This document shows, one piece after another, positions 8,935-17,338 of a stretch of 64,000 bases of DNA; the stretch's first letter is position 1; each line of letters opens with the position of its first letter. The translations under genes and the position numbers were made by a program. Where the stretch lies: positions 124,001-188,000 of the forward strand of contig JACKDQ010000003.1 in NCBI GenBank assembly GCA_020633415.1, written 5' to 3'. The notes below the pieces were generated by a model. The model was not told where the DNA came from. It saw nothing but the letters and a program-made list of their open reading frames with translations, and ran no database searches. Source of the stretch: Deltaproteobacteria bacterium (GTDB taxonomy: Bacteria; Myxococcota_A; Polyangia; GCA-2747355).

Positions 8935-9614
8935 TTCTTTTCCTTTAGCAGCTGTGAGAGCCGTTGCGCGGAGAAGCCCTGCATCAACGTTCCGTTGACG
9001 TCGATCACTGGCACGCCTGACGGGGAAATCCCTGCGGCGCGTGCCTTGCTCATCAGTTCGCGTGCGGCTGCCGGGTCTTTTTCGATATCGCGTTCAACAT
9101 ACGGTATACGGTTTTGGTCGAGGTACTTTCGCGCTGCACGACAGGCGCCGCACCAGCTGGTGCTGTAGAGTATAACGCCGGCCTGTTTTCCGCCCGCATT
9201 ATCGCCGCTTTGCGGCTGCCCTTGGCGCGCCGCGCGCTCGAAGGCCGCCCGTGAGAGCACGATGTAGCGGTAGTGGGTTTTGTCTTTGGCAGGCTGGCGA
9301 AGGTCAGCGACGTAGACCAGCTCGTGGTCGCGCCGGCGCTCAGGCTTGGTGGCCAGGTCGACCACCCGGACCCAGTGGCGACGTGCTTCGGGGATCTCGT
9401 CGAACTTCGCGGTGGTCGTAAACTGGTCGCCGGCGAAATAGGTGAACAGTAGCCGCCTATCTTTGCTGATCTCGATCGGCGGAAGTGTCGAGCCGAGCTC
9501 TGCCGTTGGTGGTCGTTGCTGCCGGCAGCCACTGGTCACGCCGGCGATCAGCAGCATTCCGAGCGCTAGCGCGCAAGGGGTTGCCAGCCGTGCCGCGGGG
9601 CCAGGAATCAACAT
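8931..9614 (-). CDS. Periplasmic glutaredoxin-like lipoprotein
   Basis: 227 residues from the ATG at 9614. The signal helix ends in GVTSGCRQ, a lipobox. Residues about 50-130 are not recognised. Residues about 145-225 are a glutaredoxin/thioredoxin fold with active site WCGAC, the YVERDI strand, and a SGVPVI cis-Pro loop. It should be a thiol-disulfide reductant anchored in the envelope. The neighbour upstream is a DsbD-type electron transporter, a plausible donor. A perfect TATAAT lies 6 bases before the ATG, which argues against the longer frame reaching 9647 and suggests a leaderless message. Confidence 0.8.
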   Translation of the reverse strand: MLIPGPAARLATPCALALGMLLIAGVTSGCRQQRPPTAELGSTLPPIEISKDRRLLFTYFAGDQFTTTAKFDEIPEARRHWVRVVDLATKPERRRDHELVYVADLRQPAKDKTHYRYIVLSRAAFERAARQGQPQSGDNAGGKQAGVILYSTSWCGACRAARKYLDQNRIPYVERDIEKDPAAARELMSKARAAGISPSGVPVIDVNGTLMQGFSAQRLSQLLKEKK

Positions 9615-9643
9615 GAGGCGATTATAGCGAGCTTCGGTCTGGT
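9615..9643 (-). promoter_or_regulatory. Promoter with perfect TATAAT, leaderless geometry
   Basis: On the minus strand TATAAT (9621-9626) is followed by 6 bases and then the ATG of the glutaredoxin lipoprotein. A TTGCAC about 15 bases upstream is a possible weak -35. Transcription should begin at or next to the A of the start codon. Confidence 0.65.
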
Positions 9644-9698
9644 GCAAAGCCCGAAATCACCCGCAATGCAAAGCCCTTAGCCGAGGCAGTCAGGGGTG

Positions 9699-10925
9699 CT
9701 AGCGCACCTGGCGCAGCGCACGCAGCAGATGGTTGGCGCTGTCGATGCTCTTGCCGTTGATCCGCTTGCTGACCTTGCCGCGCGAGTCGAGCATGACCAA
9801 CAACGGAAGTTCACGCCAGCGCTCACCGCCGTAGCGTTGGGCGATCTCTTGCGACTGGTCGATGTCGATCTTGAACAATACGAAGCGCTCGAGCTCGCGG
9901 CGGACGGCGGGGTCTTTGGCCAGGATGTCGGCTTCGAGCTTCTTGCAGGGCGTGCACCATGGCGCCCAGAGATCGATCAACACCGGCGCTTGTCGCCCCT
10001 GAGATTGGGCGAGCATGCGCTGTTCGTCGTATTGCCAGTGCAGCTTGGCCGGTGGTGCCAGGGCGTAGTTTGCTAAGCCAAACAAACCGATCGCCATCGC
10101 GAGGGCGCCGACGGTCTTGCGCGTCGCTCGCAGCCAATTTGCACTGTGATAGCTCAGGTGTAGTGCGCCGATCGCGATGCCGACCACGACCAATCCGATG
10201 TTCAGCGCTAAGAATGTGTTCGATGGGGCGCTGTAGCGAGCGACGAGGGCGACGACGTTTTGCACGTAGTAGAGCGCGGCGGCGAGCATGATCACGCCGA
10301 GCGATGACTTGACCGCCTCCATCCAGCGACCGGCCTTCGGCATCGCCACGGCAAAGGTGGCGATCACCCAAAACAGCACGCCGATGCCGATGGCGTAGGT
10401 GAATAACAGCCCGCCTCCCATCACGATATTGCGCGTTGTCGCGACGTAGCCCAGCAGGCCACCGAGCCAGGGGCCGGTGCAGGGGGCGATCAAAATGCCG
10501 CCGCCGAGGCCCATCAAAAAGGCGCCCTTGGCGCCGCGCCCGCCAACCTGAGAAAGACGGTGCTGGATGCTGTCGGGCACGCGCATGTCCCAAAGCCCCA
10601 ACAACGAGGTGGCCATTGCCAGGAAGAACAGCGCCATCGGCCAGACGAAGTATGGTGAGGACAAAAGTGAGCCGGTAGCCCAGCCGGCCAGTGCGGCGAC
10701 GACGCCGAGTGCTGTGTAGGTTACGGCGATGCCCATCACGTAGAGCGTGGCCAGCCAAAATGCGCCGCGGCGGGAGCGCGCCTCTTTGGCACCGAAGATG
10801 CCCACCGTAATCGGGATCATCGGGTACACGCACGGTGTGAGACTGGTCGCTACGCCCGAACCAAAGGCCACGACGAACGCCCAGAGTGTGCCCTCGGTCA
10901 TGCTTTGTACGAAGGTCGATTCCAT
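9699..10925 (-). CDS. dsbD: DsbD-like thiol:disulfide interchange protein lacking the N-terminal domain
   Basis: 408 residues. An eight-helix DsbD/CcdA membrane domain carries the two redox cysteines (LTPCVYP in helix 1 and IAPCTGP in helix 4). A C-terminal thioredoxin domain has active site WCTPC. Classical DsbD is about 560 residues with an N-terminal Ig-like domain that hands electrons on; that domain is absent here. It moves electrons from cytoplasmic thioredoxin to periplasmic acceptors; the adjacent glutaredoxin lipoprotein is a likely one. The start is ATG; a TATACT hexamer lies 8 bases upstream. Confidence 0.88.
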   Translation of the reverse strand: MESTFVQSMTEGTLWAFVVAFGSGVATSLTPCVYPMIPITVGIFGAKEARSRRGAFWLATLYVMGIAVTYTALGVVAALAGWATGSLLSSPYFVWPMALFFLAMATSLLGLWDMRVPDSIQHRLSQVGGRGAKGAFLMGLGGGILIAPCTGPWLGGLLGYVATTRNIVMGGGLLFTYAIGIGVLFWVIATFAVAMPKAGRWMEAVKSSLGVIMLAAALYYVQNVVALVARYSAPSNTFLALNIGLVVVGIAIGALHLSYHSANWLRATRKTVGALAMAIGLFGLANYALAPPAKLHWQYDEQRMLAQSQGRQAPVLIDLWAPWCTPCKKLEADILAKDPAVRRELERFVLFKIDIDQSQEIAQRYGGERWRELPLLVMLDSRGKVSKRINGKSIDSANHLLRALRQVR

Positions 10926-10939
10926 TGCGCCGAAGTATA
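10926..10939 (-). promoter_or_regulatory. -10-like TATACT before dsbD
   Basis: On the minus strand TATACT (10934-10939) precedes the dsbD ATG by 8 bases, predicting a leader of one or two bases at most. No convincing -35 at a fixed distance was seen. Confidence 0.45.
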
Positions 10940-11087
10940 GCAGTTCGGCGGTGGTCGCAAGTCTCTTTCCTGTGTTATTCTACCGTCCTGGCTCTCGTTT
11001 CGGCGCTCGGTGTTGCCGCCAGGCTCAAAGCCGCGGTGATAACGCGCGAATCGCCGCACGAGCGACAACGGGCTTTGGGAGAATCTC

Positions 11088-12173
11088 GTGGACAAAGATC
11101 GGCTGACCAAGCTGCTGACCGCAGGGATCCAGCGCGGCGTGTCGGATGTGCACATCGCCGTCGGACACCGACCCCACTACCGCGTTAAGGGTGATCTGGT
11201 AAGTGCCAAATCTTCGGTAATGACGCCGGCCGATACGCTGCAAGTCGCGCGGGTGTTGCTTGAGGATCCGGATTTGCTCCCCGGAGACCTTCAGCGCGAG
11301 CGCGACTTCTCCTACAGCATTCCCGGCGTTGGGCGCTTTCGTGCCCACATCTTTTGCCAACGCGGTTCGGTCGGCGCAGTGATTCGCGCGATTCCCTATG
11401 ACGTGCGCGGGTTCGACGCGCTCAACCTGCCGGCTGTCGTCGGTGATATCGCGAGTGCTCGGCGTGGCTTGATATTGGTCAGTGGCGCGACGGGAATGGG
11501 TAAGTCGGCGACGATCGCTGCGATGCTCAAGTACATCAACGAGACGCGCCAGGCGCACGTGGTGACGATCGAGGATCCGATCGAGTACCTGTTCGGTCAC
11601 GGTAAGTCGCTGATCACCCAACGCGAAGTGGGCAGCGATACGTTGGGCTATCGCGAAGCGTTGGTTGCCGCGCTGCGCGAAGATCCCGATGTGATCATGG
11701 TCGGCGAGCTCATGCATCCGGAGACGGCCGAGATCTGCCTCAAGGCCGCCGAGACGGGGCACTTGGTGATCAGCGCGATGCATACCGCCGACGTGGTCCG
11801 CACCGTCGATCGCCTGATCGGGATGTTTCCCGACTCGGCGCAGCAAAGCGTTCGCGTTCGCCTGGCCGACTGCATTAACGCCGTCGTTTCCCAGCGTTTG
11901 TTGGTCAATAAGTCGGGGCTGGCCTTGCTGCCCGCGGTCGAGATCCTGCGTGCGACGCGCGCGGTGCGCGATGTGTTACGCCGCGGTGCGCCGCTCGCCG
12001 AGCTCAAAGCGGCAATGGAAGGCGGCAAGGATCTTTACGGCATGCAGACCTTCGACCAGCACTTGGTCGAGTTGTGCAAATCGGGGGCGATCAAGCGCGA
12101 AGTTGGCCGCACCGCGGCGAGCGACCGGGCCTACTACGACGAGCACACCGGCGCTGAGGACTCGCCAAACTAA
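11088..12173 (+). CDS. PilT/PilU-type twitching motility ATPase
   Basis: 361 residues from a GTG with GGGAG 7 bases upstream. It has the PilT layout: an N-terminal PAS-like part, a P-loop GATGMGKSAT, a DPIEYLF Asp-box region, Walker B DPDVIMVGE and a His-box with AETGHLV and SAMHTAD. Such hexameric ATPases retract type IV pili at the inner membrane. The P-loop differs from the common GPTGSGKST, and the usual arginine after the Walker B glutamate (GEMRD) is replaced (GELMH), so it may be a PilU-like paralogue. No other pilus gene lies in the window. Confidence 0.85.
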   Translation: MDKDRLTKLLTAGIQRGVSDVHIAVGHRPHYRVKGDLVSAKSSVMTPADTLQVARVLLEDPDLLPGDLQRERDFSYSIPGVGRFRAHIFCQRGSVGAVIRAIPYDVRGFDALNLPAVVGDIASARRGLILVSGATGMGKSATIAAMLKYINETRQAHVVTIEDPIEYLFGHGKSLITQREVGSDTLGYREALVAALREDPDVIMVGELMHPETAEICLKAAETGHLVISAMHTADVVRTVDRLIGMFPDSAQQSVRVRLADCINAVVSQRLLVNKSGLALLPAVEILRATRAVRDVLRRGAPLAELKAAMEGGKDLYGMQTFDQHLVELCKSGAIKREVGRTAASDRAYYDEHTGAEDSPN

Positions 12174-12192
12174 ACCGCGCCGAGCTGCTCGC

Positions 12193-14097
12193 TCAAGTTG
12201 GCCCGTCGGTGCGATAGACGGCGATGGCCTTGGGCGGCAAGCTGATCTGTTGGCGTCCTGGGCGCAATCGGTCGCGGCAGCCAAACAGGGCGGTTGCCGC
12301 CGGCGCGTCGATGCTGGCGGTCTGCTCGCTCCAGCTGCGGTTGAACAGCCAGAGCAGCGTCTGCTTGCCTGTGCGCAGCGTGCGGGCCTGAATGGTTGCT
12401 GAGTCGATAGCGATCGGCGTCCTGCAGGCCGCGCGTTCGGCGAGCTGGCGATAAAGCCGGCAGATCGGTTGCAGATCCTGCTCGTAGTTTTGCGCCAGGT
12501 AGTATTCGAGCGGATAGCTACAGAAGGTGATGCCGCCCTTGCCGTGAGCCTGGCGGACGAGTGCCGGCCGACCGGCGTCGTCGTGCATCAGCGGCTGGGC
12601 GCCCTTGAGCGCGATCGGCAGACGCGAGCGCGAGTACGGTGCGCCGACGGTGGTGTCCAAACGGATCTCCGTGCCGCGCTGATCATCGAGGACGAGGGAA
12701 TCGCTCGGCAGGTCGCACAGGCCGTAGCGCAGGCGGTGTTCGCAGCCGGTCAATTCGCTGAAGTTGTGGCACCAGGCGCCTTGATGGAAGGGGAAATCTC
12801 CACCGTAGTAGGACCAGTAGATTTCGGCACCGCGCTGGGCGTGGCCCTTTAGATCGCGCCAGGTTGGTGCCAACAGCTTTTGCGTCGCCGGCGCCAAGAT
12901 CAGCTGATAGCGATCGAGCGATTGCTCCTCGGGGACGAGCTCGAGTTCGATGCCGGCGAGTGAAGCGATGGTGTAGCTCTGCAAGAGGACCCGACGCATC
13001 CGTGAGCGGTCCTCCCAGCAGAACGGATACTGGTGGTAAAAGTACGAGGGGACGATCAACGCTGCGCGCACAGGCGGACTGCGTAGCTCGGCAAAGTCGA
13101 TCTGTCCGACTAGCTGACTGAAGGCGCGCAGCTCGTTGCAGACCGGCTTTTCGCGGCCGTCGGTGGCGGTGATGCCAAAGCCCAGCTCGAAGGCGTGGTG
13201 TCGGTAGGGTGGCTCGTCGACCATCTCAAAATCGGAAAAGCACCAGCTCAGCGCGCCGCAGGCGCCAACCGTCAAACTGCTATGCAGCAGCTCGCGGTAG
13301 TAGATCGCCTGATGATCCTCTGCGACCTGTGTGGTCGAACCGCCGAACTCTTCGAAGATCAACGGCATGCGGAGGTAACTCAGGGCGCGCAGGCTGAACT
13401 CCGCATTGAATGCCTGGCGCAGCTGATCGGTGTCCGCGTGGTAGCTGTGTGGGCCGAAAAAATCGACGTGCTTGGCCAGCGTGTCGACGCAAAAGCCGTT
13501 TTGACCGCCATCGACGACGTTCATCACGCCGTCGCCCACGCCGATCGGGCGCTGGTCGTGTTGTCGAACCGCGGCGACGAGCGTTTCGACCCAATGCGCA
13601 ACCGAGGCGACGTCGCTCTTGCCGCCCCAGTAGGGCATTTCGTTGGACAGCAGGTAGGCGATCACCGCCTGACTGTTTCGTGCGGCGCCGACAACAGCGT
13701 TGGCAATTTTGATTTGCTCGGCGAGCAGCTGAGGATCGCGGTACAGGTTGCGCTCGCTTTGGCCGAAGAAGTCGTAATTTTCGCCAGACATGTGGCCGAC
13801 GAGGAAGGTCGGGATCGTCATCAGGTCTGCTTGCTCGCAGAGCGCGAACAAACCCGCCATTCGCGAGACGACGGTCTGATCGATGTTGCCCTTCGCTGTG
13901 ATCAAGCTGGGGATAAAGGCAAAGCAGCGGAAGGCGTTGAGGCCGATCGCCTTCATTTGTTTGAGCTCGGCAATAACGCGCTGTTTATCGAAGCGCTCCC
14001 ACATGCGAGGGCCACCCGCACGTGACCAATAGTTCACGCCGAGCAAGAACTTTCCCGGTACCAGTTGGTTGATCTTTTCTGCAGACGTTAGGGGCAT
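12193..14097 (-). CDS. Clan GH-A glycoside hydrolase, GH42/GH5-like
   Basis: 634 residues, no signal peptide. The N-terminal 370 residues are a TIM barrel (LLGVNYWSRAGG at the start) with a candidate acid/base Glu in LLSNEMP and nucleophile Glu in LIFEEFGGS. Residues about 385-520 resemble the amidotransferase-like trimerisation domain of GH42 beta-galactosidases, and a short beta domain ends the protein. It probably hydrolyses beta-glycosides in the cytoplasm; the sugar is unknown. The ATG at 14097 is chosen because the barrel starts soon after; it overlaps the upstream gene by 10 bases, so the two are coupled. Confidence 0.75.
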   Translation of the reverse strand: MPLTSAEKINQLVPGKFLLGVNYWSRAGGPRMWERFDKQRVIAELKQMKAIGLNAFRCFAFIPSLITAKGNIDQTVVSRMAGLFALCEQADLMTIPTFLVGHMSGENYDFFGQSERNLYRDPQLLAEQIKIANAVVGAARNSQAVIAYLLSNEMPYWGGKSDVASVAHWVETLVAAVRQHDQRPIGVGDGVMNVVDGGQNGFCVDTLAKHVDFFGPHSYHADTDQLRQAFNAEFSLRALSYLRMPLIFEEFGGSTTQVAEDHQAIYYRELLHSSLTVGACGALSWCFSDFEMVDEPPYRHHAFELGFGITATDGREKPVCNELRAFSQLVGQIDFAELRSPPVRAALIVPSYFYHQYPFCWEDRSRMRRVLLQSYTIASLAGIELELVPEEQSLDRYQLILAPATQKLLAPTWRDLKGHAQRGAEIYWSYYGGDFPFHQGAWCHNFSELTGCEHRLRYGLCDLPSDSLVLDDQRGTEIRLDTTVGAPYSRSRLPIALKGAQPLMHDDAGRPALVRQAHGKGGITFCSYPLEYYLAQNYEQDLQPICRLYRQLAERAACRTPIAIDSATIQARTLRTGKQTLLWLFNRSWSEQTASIDAPAATALFGCRDRLRPGRQQISLPPKAIAVYRTDGPT

Positions 14098-15368
14098 GGC
14101 GGTCCGTTGGTGCCGTCGTGTGAGCAGTAGGGCAGGGCGCGGCAATCGTCGCTGGCCAGGTCCACACACTGGAGGATCGTTCGGCCCTTGGGATAGTCGA
14201 AGTCGGCGCGAAAGTGTTTGAGCAAGTTAGTGCCGATCACCATGTCGATGTCGGGATAGTTGGGCCGCAGCTCTCCGCGTAGCCCGGTCCAGAGCGTTGC
14301 GCCATCGTCGATGATCGCGACTTCCAGCGGTTGGTCGACGAAAATCGACGCTGCGCCGTCTTTGTCGCTGTCTCGGCGGTCGCGTCCGGATCGTGCGGCG
14401 AGCAGTAATCGTCGTCGACGCGCCAATTCGCCGCACGCGGCAAGCTCATCATCTTTGCTATCGACGATCGCCGCGCTCTTTACCGTCACCAGTTCGACGG
14501 CATGCGTTTCCGCCCCGATGCGCAACTCGGTTGGACGCGCAGGGACGAGGATCGCCGAAGGCGGAAGGCGTTGGTAGGCTGAGCGCGCCAACAGCGAGAT
14601 GTTCTGATCACTGCTCAGCACGGCGGTCACCGAAAGGCCCGTCGTTTCCAGGGCAACCGCTGAGATCGCTGAGGGGCGAAAGCTATCGGGTGCGAGGCAG
14701 ACCGGTGTGACCAGACGGGCGGCAGGAAGATCGATCTCGTGGCCGTCGACCGTGGCGAAGGCGCCACCGCTGCGCGGTGTCTGCAGCACGGTCAAGCACG
14801 GGCTGCTCGGCCGCGTTCCGCTCAGCCAGGACTGTGGGTCGCAGTCGCCAGCGAGTTCTTGATCGGTGTCGGGAATATCGTCGCGCAAGACGATCGACGG
14901 TGCTTGTGGATCGAGGTCGAGCTGGACGGCGAAGCGTCCAAGGATACTCGTACCGATCACCGCGTGGGCCTCGATTTCGGGCAGGCCGAAGCGGCCGACG
15001 GGGAGATCGAAGACCTCCTGCCGATCGAAAACGAAGCGCACGACGTCGCCGTGCACGGCGTCGTAAAGGAATAGCCGGCCGTAGCGCCGCGCCCCCGGCG
15101 TGGGGTTGATCACCATGCGCTTGCCGGCCCACGGATGGTCGGCAGGGCCGACAAACGGCAGCTCGCGGTAGTTGGAGACGATCGAAAGTGGTGCGGAGCA
15201 GGCGATCACCGCTGGCAGTGTGGGGCCATCATCGAAGCGGATATCGACCAGCGGCGTGTTCGCGACCAGCCGGATCGGGATCGGCTGGTTGCGCCAACCC
15301 TCGACGCTCGGATCGGAGCAGCTGATCGACAGCAGGGTTGCGACGACGGCGAGCGGTACGAGGCGCAT
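14088..15368 (-). CDS. Retropepsin-like lipoprotein with degenerate active site
   Basis: 426 residues from ATG 15368, opening a signal helix with lipobox LSISCSD. The C-terminal part (DIDMVIGTNLLKHFRADFDYP) is the hallmark second half of retropepsin-like aspartic proteases, and a related IGTSILGRFAVQLDLD occurs mid-protein, suggesting two lobes. The expected catalytic D-T/S-G is not seen; the matching place reads IACSAPLS. It is likely a non-catalytic or altered protease on the periplasmic side. First gene of a pair with the glycosidase. Confidence 0.6.
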   Translation of the reverse strand: MRLVPLAVVATLLSISCSDPSVEGWRNQPIPIRLVANTPLVDIRFDDGPTLPAVIACSAPLSIVSNYRELPFVGPADHPWAGKRMVINPTPGARRYGRLFLYDAVHGDVVRFVFDRQEVFDLPVGRFGLPEIEAHAVIGTSILGRFAVQLDLDPQAPSIVLRDDIPDTDQELAGDCDPQSWLSGTRPSSPCLTVLQTPRSGGAFATVDGHEIDLPAARLVTPVCLAPDSFRPSAISAVALETTGLSVTAVLSSDQNISLLARSAYQRLPPSAILVPARPTELRIGAETHAVELVTVKSAAIVDSKDDELAACGELARRRRLLLAARSGRDRRDSDKDGAASIFVDQPLEVAIIDDGATLWTGLRGELRPNYPDIDMVIGTNLLKHFRADFDYPKGRTILQCVDLASDDCRALPYCSHDGTNGPPCP

Positions 15369-15426
15369 GATGAAAAACGGTGGCACGGCACAAACAAAGC
15401 TGTCCAGCCAAACCGTCGGCTGCGGC

Positions 15427-15461
15427 TTAACCCGTCGGAGTGGGCGTGCTACCCTGACGCC
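15427..15461 (+). promoter_or_regulatory. Promoter TTAACC-17-TACCCT, leaderless geometry
   Basis: TTAACC (15427-15432), a 17-base spacer, TACCCT (15450-15455), then 6 bases to the ATG at 15462. This is one of the best-formed cases of the -10/start spacing found across the window. Confidence 0.6.
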
Positions 15462-17171
15462 ATGGCACAAGCGGAGCGCCGGCTGGCCGGCGCAAGGATT
15501 GGCGCGCTAGACGCCCTGCGCGGCATCGCTGCGACCTCGGTCGTCTTTTATCACTACGCCTTCCGATTCGATGGACTTTACGCCTACGACAGCAAGTTGC
15601 CGGTGTTGTTTTCCCGCGGTGATCTGGGCGTTGACCTGTTCTTCATCATTAGCGGCTATTTGATCTACATGACGATCGAGCGGGCCAAGCGCCGGTTGGA
15701 TTTTCCAGTCTCGCGTTTTTCTCGGCTCTACCCGGCCTACTGGTTTTGCCTAGCGCTGACACTCGGTGCGATGAGCTGGGCCGCGTTGCCGGGGCGCTCG
15801 CCTGGCGGTCTGGCTCAAGTGCTGGCCAATCTGACGATGTTCAATGGCTTCTTTAAGATCCCCTATGTCGACGGGGTCTACTGGACGCTGCGCGTTGAGC
15901 TGGCGTTCTATCTGATGATCTACATCTTGTCGTTGCTCGGGCAGGTCGGCAAGATCCGCCGTTGGTTGGTCCTCTGGCTGCTCGGCCAAGCGGTGTACTA
16001 CTTGGGTATGCTCGACGGCTTGCCCGGTGGCCCGTTTGCGGCGCAGATGCTGGTTCTGCCGTTTGCAGCGCTGTTTGCTGCGGGGGTTTGTTTCTATCGG
16101 ATCCATCACGGCGATCGCGGGTGGCCAACGCTTGTCTTGCTTGGCAGCTGTGTTGTCGCTCGCTGCCTGCACGCGCCGTTGGCTGACTTGCCGTTGGTCG
16201 TCGGCATTTTCGCGCTGTTCGCGCTACTCGTTGTCGATCGGCTGCGTTGGCTGGCCTGGCCGCCGTTGCTGTTTCTCGGTGCGATCTCCTATCCGCTCTA
16301 CCTGTTGCATCAGAACCTTGGCTACATCGTGATCCGTCGCGCACTGTTCGCCGGCTGGCCGATGCCGCTGGCGATGGGTTCGGCGGTGATGCTGGTGATC
16401 CTTGCAGCGTGGTGGGTCCATCGCCTAGTTGAAATGCCGGGGCAGAAGTGGTTTCGCGCGCTGTATCGCGGCTGGCAGGACGACGGGCGTCTTTCGCTCT
16501 CGGCGGCGTTTAGCGCGGCGGTATCGTTGATCCGACCGCACCGTCGTGCGCTGATCGCTGTCACGCTGCTGCTGGGCGTTGCGGCTGTGTTCGTCGTGCA
16601 CCTTCCGGCAGCGCCGGCGGTGGCGAGCCAGGCGGCGCGCGTGCGGCTGATCGGCGACTCTGTTGCGTTGGGCTACGCCGACCCGCTGCAGCGCAGGCTG
16701 GCACCGACAGCAGCGCTGAGCCACGCGGGCCTGGTTGCGCGCGACACGGCTTGGGGGCTGGCACGGCTCGAGCTGTTGTTGGGCGCAGATCGCCCGGACC
16801 TGGTGGTCGCCAATTTTGGTCTTTGGGACATTCGACGCCGCGGGCGTACGCCGCTCGCGCAATACCAAGCGAACCTCGAGCAGCTGATTTTGCGGCTCAA
16901 GTCGCGGGCGGCCCAGGTGGTCTGGGTGACGACCACGCCGGTCAGCAAAACGCAGCGCCTGCGTGACCCGGCCGATGTGGCGCGCTACAACGCCGTCGCT
17001 CGGCAACTGATGGGGCGTCTGGGCGTACCGGTGATCGATCTGCACAGCGTGATCGCCGCGCAGCCCGAGCGCTTTCTTGCCAGCGATGGCGTTCACCTCA
17101 ATGGCGATGGCGCGCGGCGTGCGACGGCGCTGATCGCCGCGCAGGTCGGGCGCTACCTGCCGGCGCGCTAG
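15462..17171 (+). CDS. Acyltransferase-3 membrane protein with C-terminal SGNH hydrolase domain
   Basis: 569 residues. Residues 10-345 form the multi-helix acyltransferase-3 domain (ALRGIAATSVVFYHY, GDLGVDLFFIISGY, RLYPAYW). After another helix, residues about 380-565 are an SGNH domain with LIGDSVALG, the Asn/Gly block and the DGVHLNGDG Asp/His. This fusion is known from OatA-type enzymes that O-acetylate peptidoglycan or surface polysaccharides, carrying acetyl groups across the membrane. The frame is open 109 codons further upstream, but that stretch lies over the divergent gene and the promoter; the ATG at 15462 begins the true domain. Confidence 0.85.
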   Translation: MAQAERRLAGARIGALDALRGIAATSVVFYHYAFRFDGLYAYDSKLPVLFSRGDLGVDLFFIISGYLIYMTIERAKRRLDFPVSRFSRLYPAYWFCLALTLGAMSWAALPGRSPGGLAQVLANLTMFNGFFKIPYVDGVYWTLRVELAFYLMIYILSLLGQVGKIRRWLVLWLLGQAVYYLGMLDGLPGGPFAAQMLVLPFAALFAAGVCFYRIHHGDRGWPTLVLLGSCVVARCLHAPLADLPLVVGIFALFALLVVDRLRWLAWPPLLFLGAISYPLYLLHQNLGYIVIRRALFAGWPMPLAMGSAVMLVILAAWWVHRLVEMPGQKWFRALYRGWQDDGRLSLSAAFSAAVSLIRPHRRALIAVTLLLGVAAVFVVHLPAAPAVASQAARVRLIGDSVALGYADPLQRRLAPTAALSHAGLVARDTAWGLARLELLLGADRPDLVVANFGLWDIRRRGRTPLAQYQANLEQLILRLKSRAAQVVWVTTTPVSKTQRLRDPADVARYNAVARQLMGRLGVPVIDLHSVIAAQPERFLASDGVHLNGDGARRATALIAAQVGRYLPAR

Positions 17172-17338
17172 GACGCGCCCAGGTCGCCAAGACTCCGAAA
17201 TTTCCCGGCAACTTTGGTTGCCCTTGATGGGGGCCGCTGGCCTGTTGCGGTGCGCAGCTAGGAATTGTTACGCCATAATATTAGATGGTTAGTTCATGGC
17301 TTCGATGTTGCATTTCCTCTGGCCAAGGAGACTGCTCG

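Noticed and set aside
15135..15461. 109-codon N-terminal extension of the acyltransferase-3 gene
   Set aside because: It lies antisense to the retropepsin-like gene and across the TTAACC/TACCCT promoter; the domain starts right after ATG 15462.
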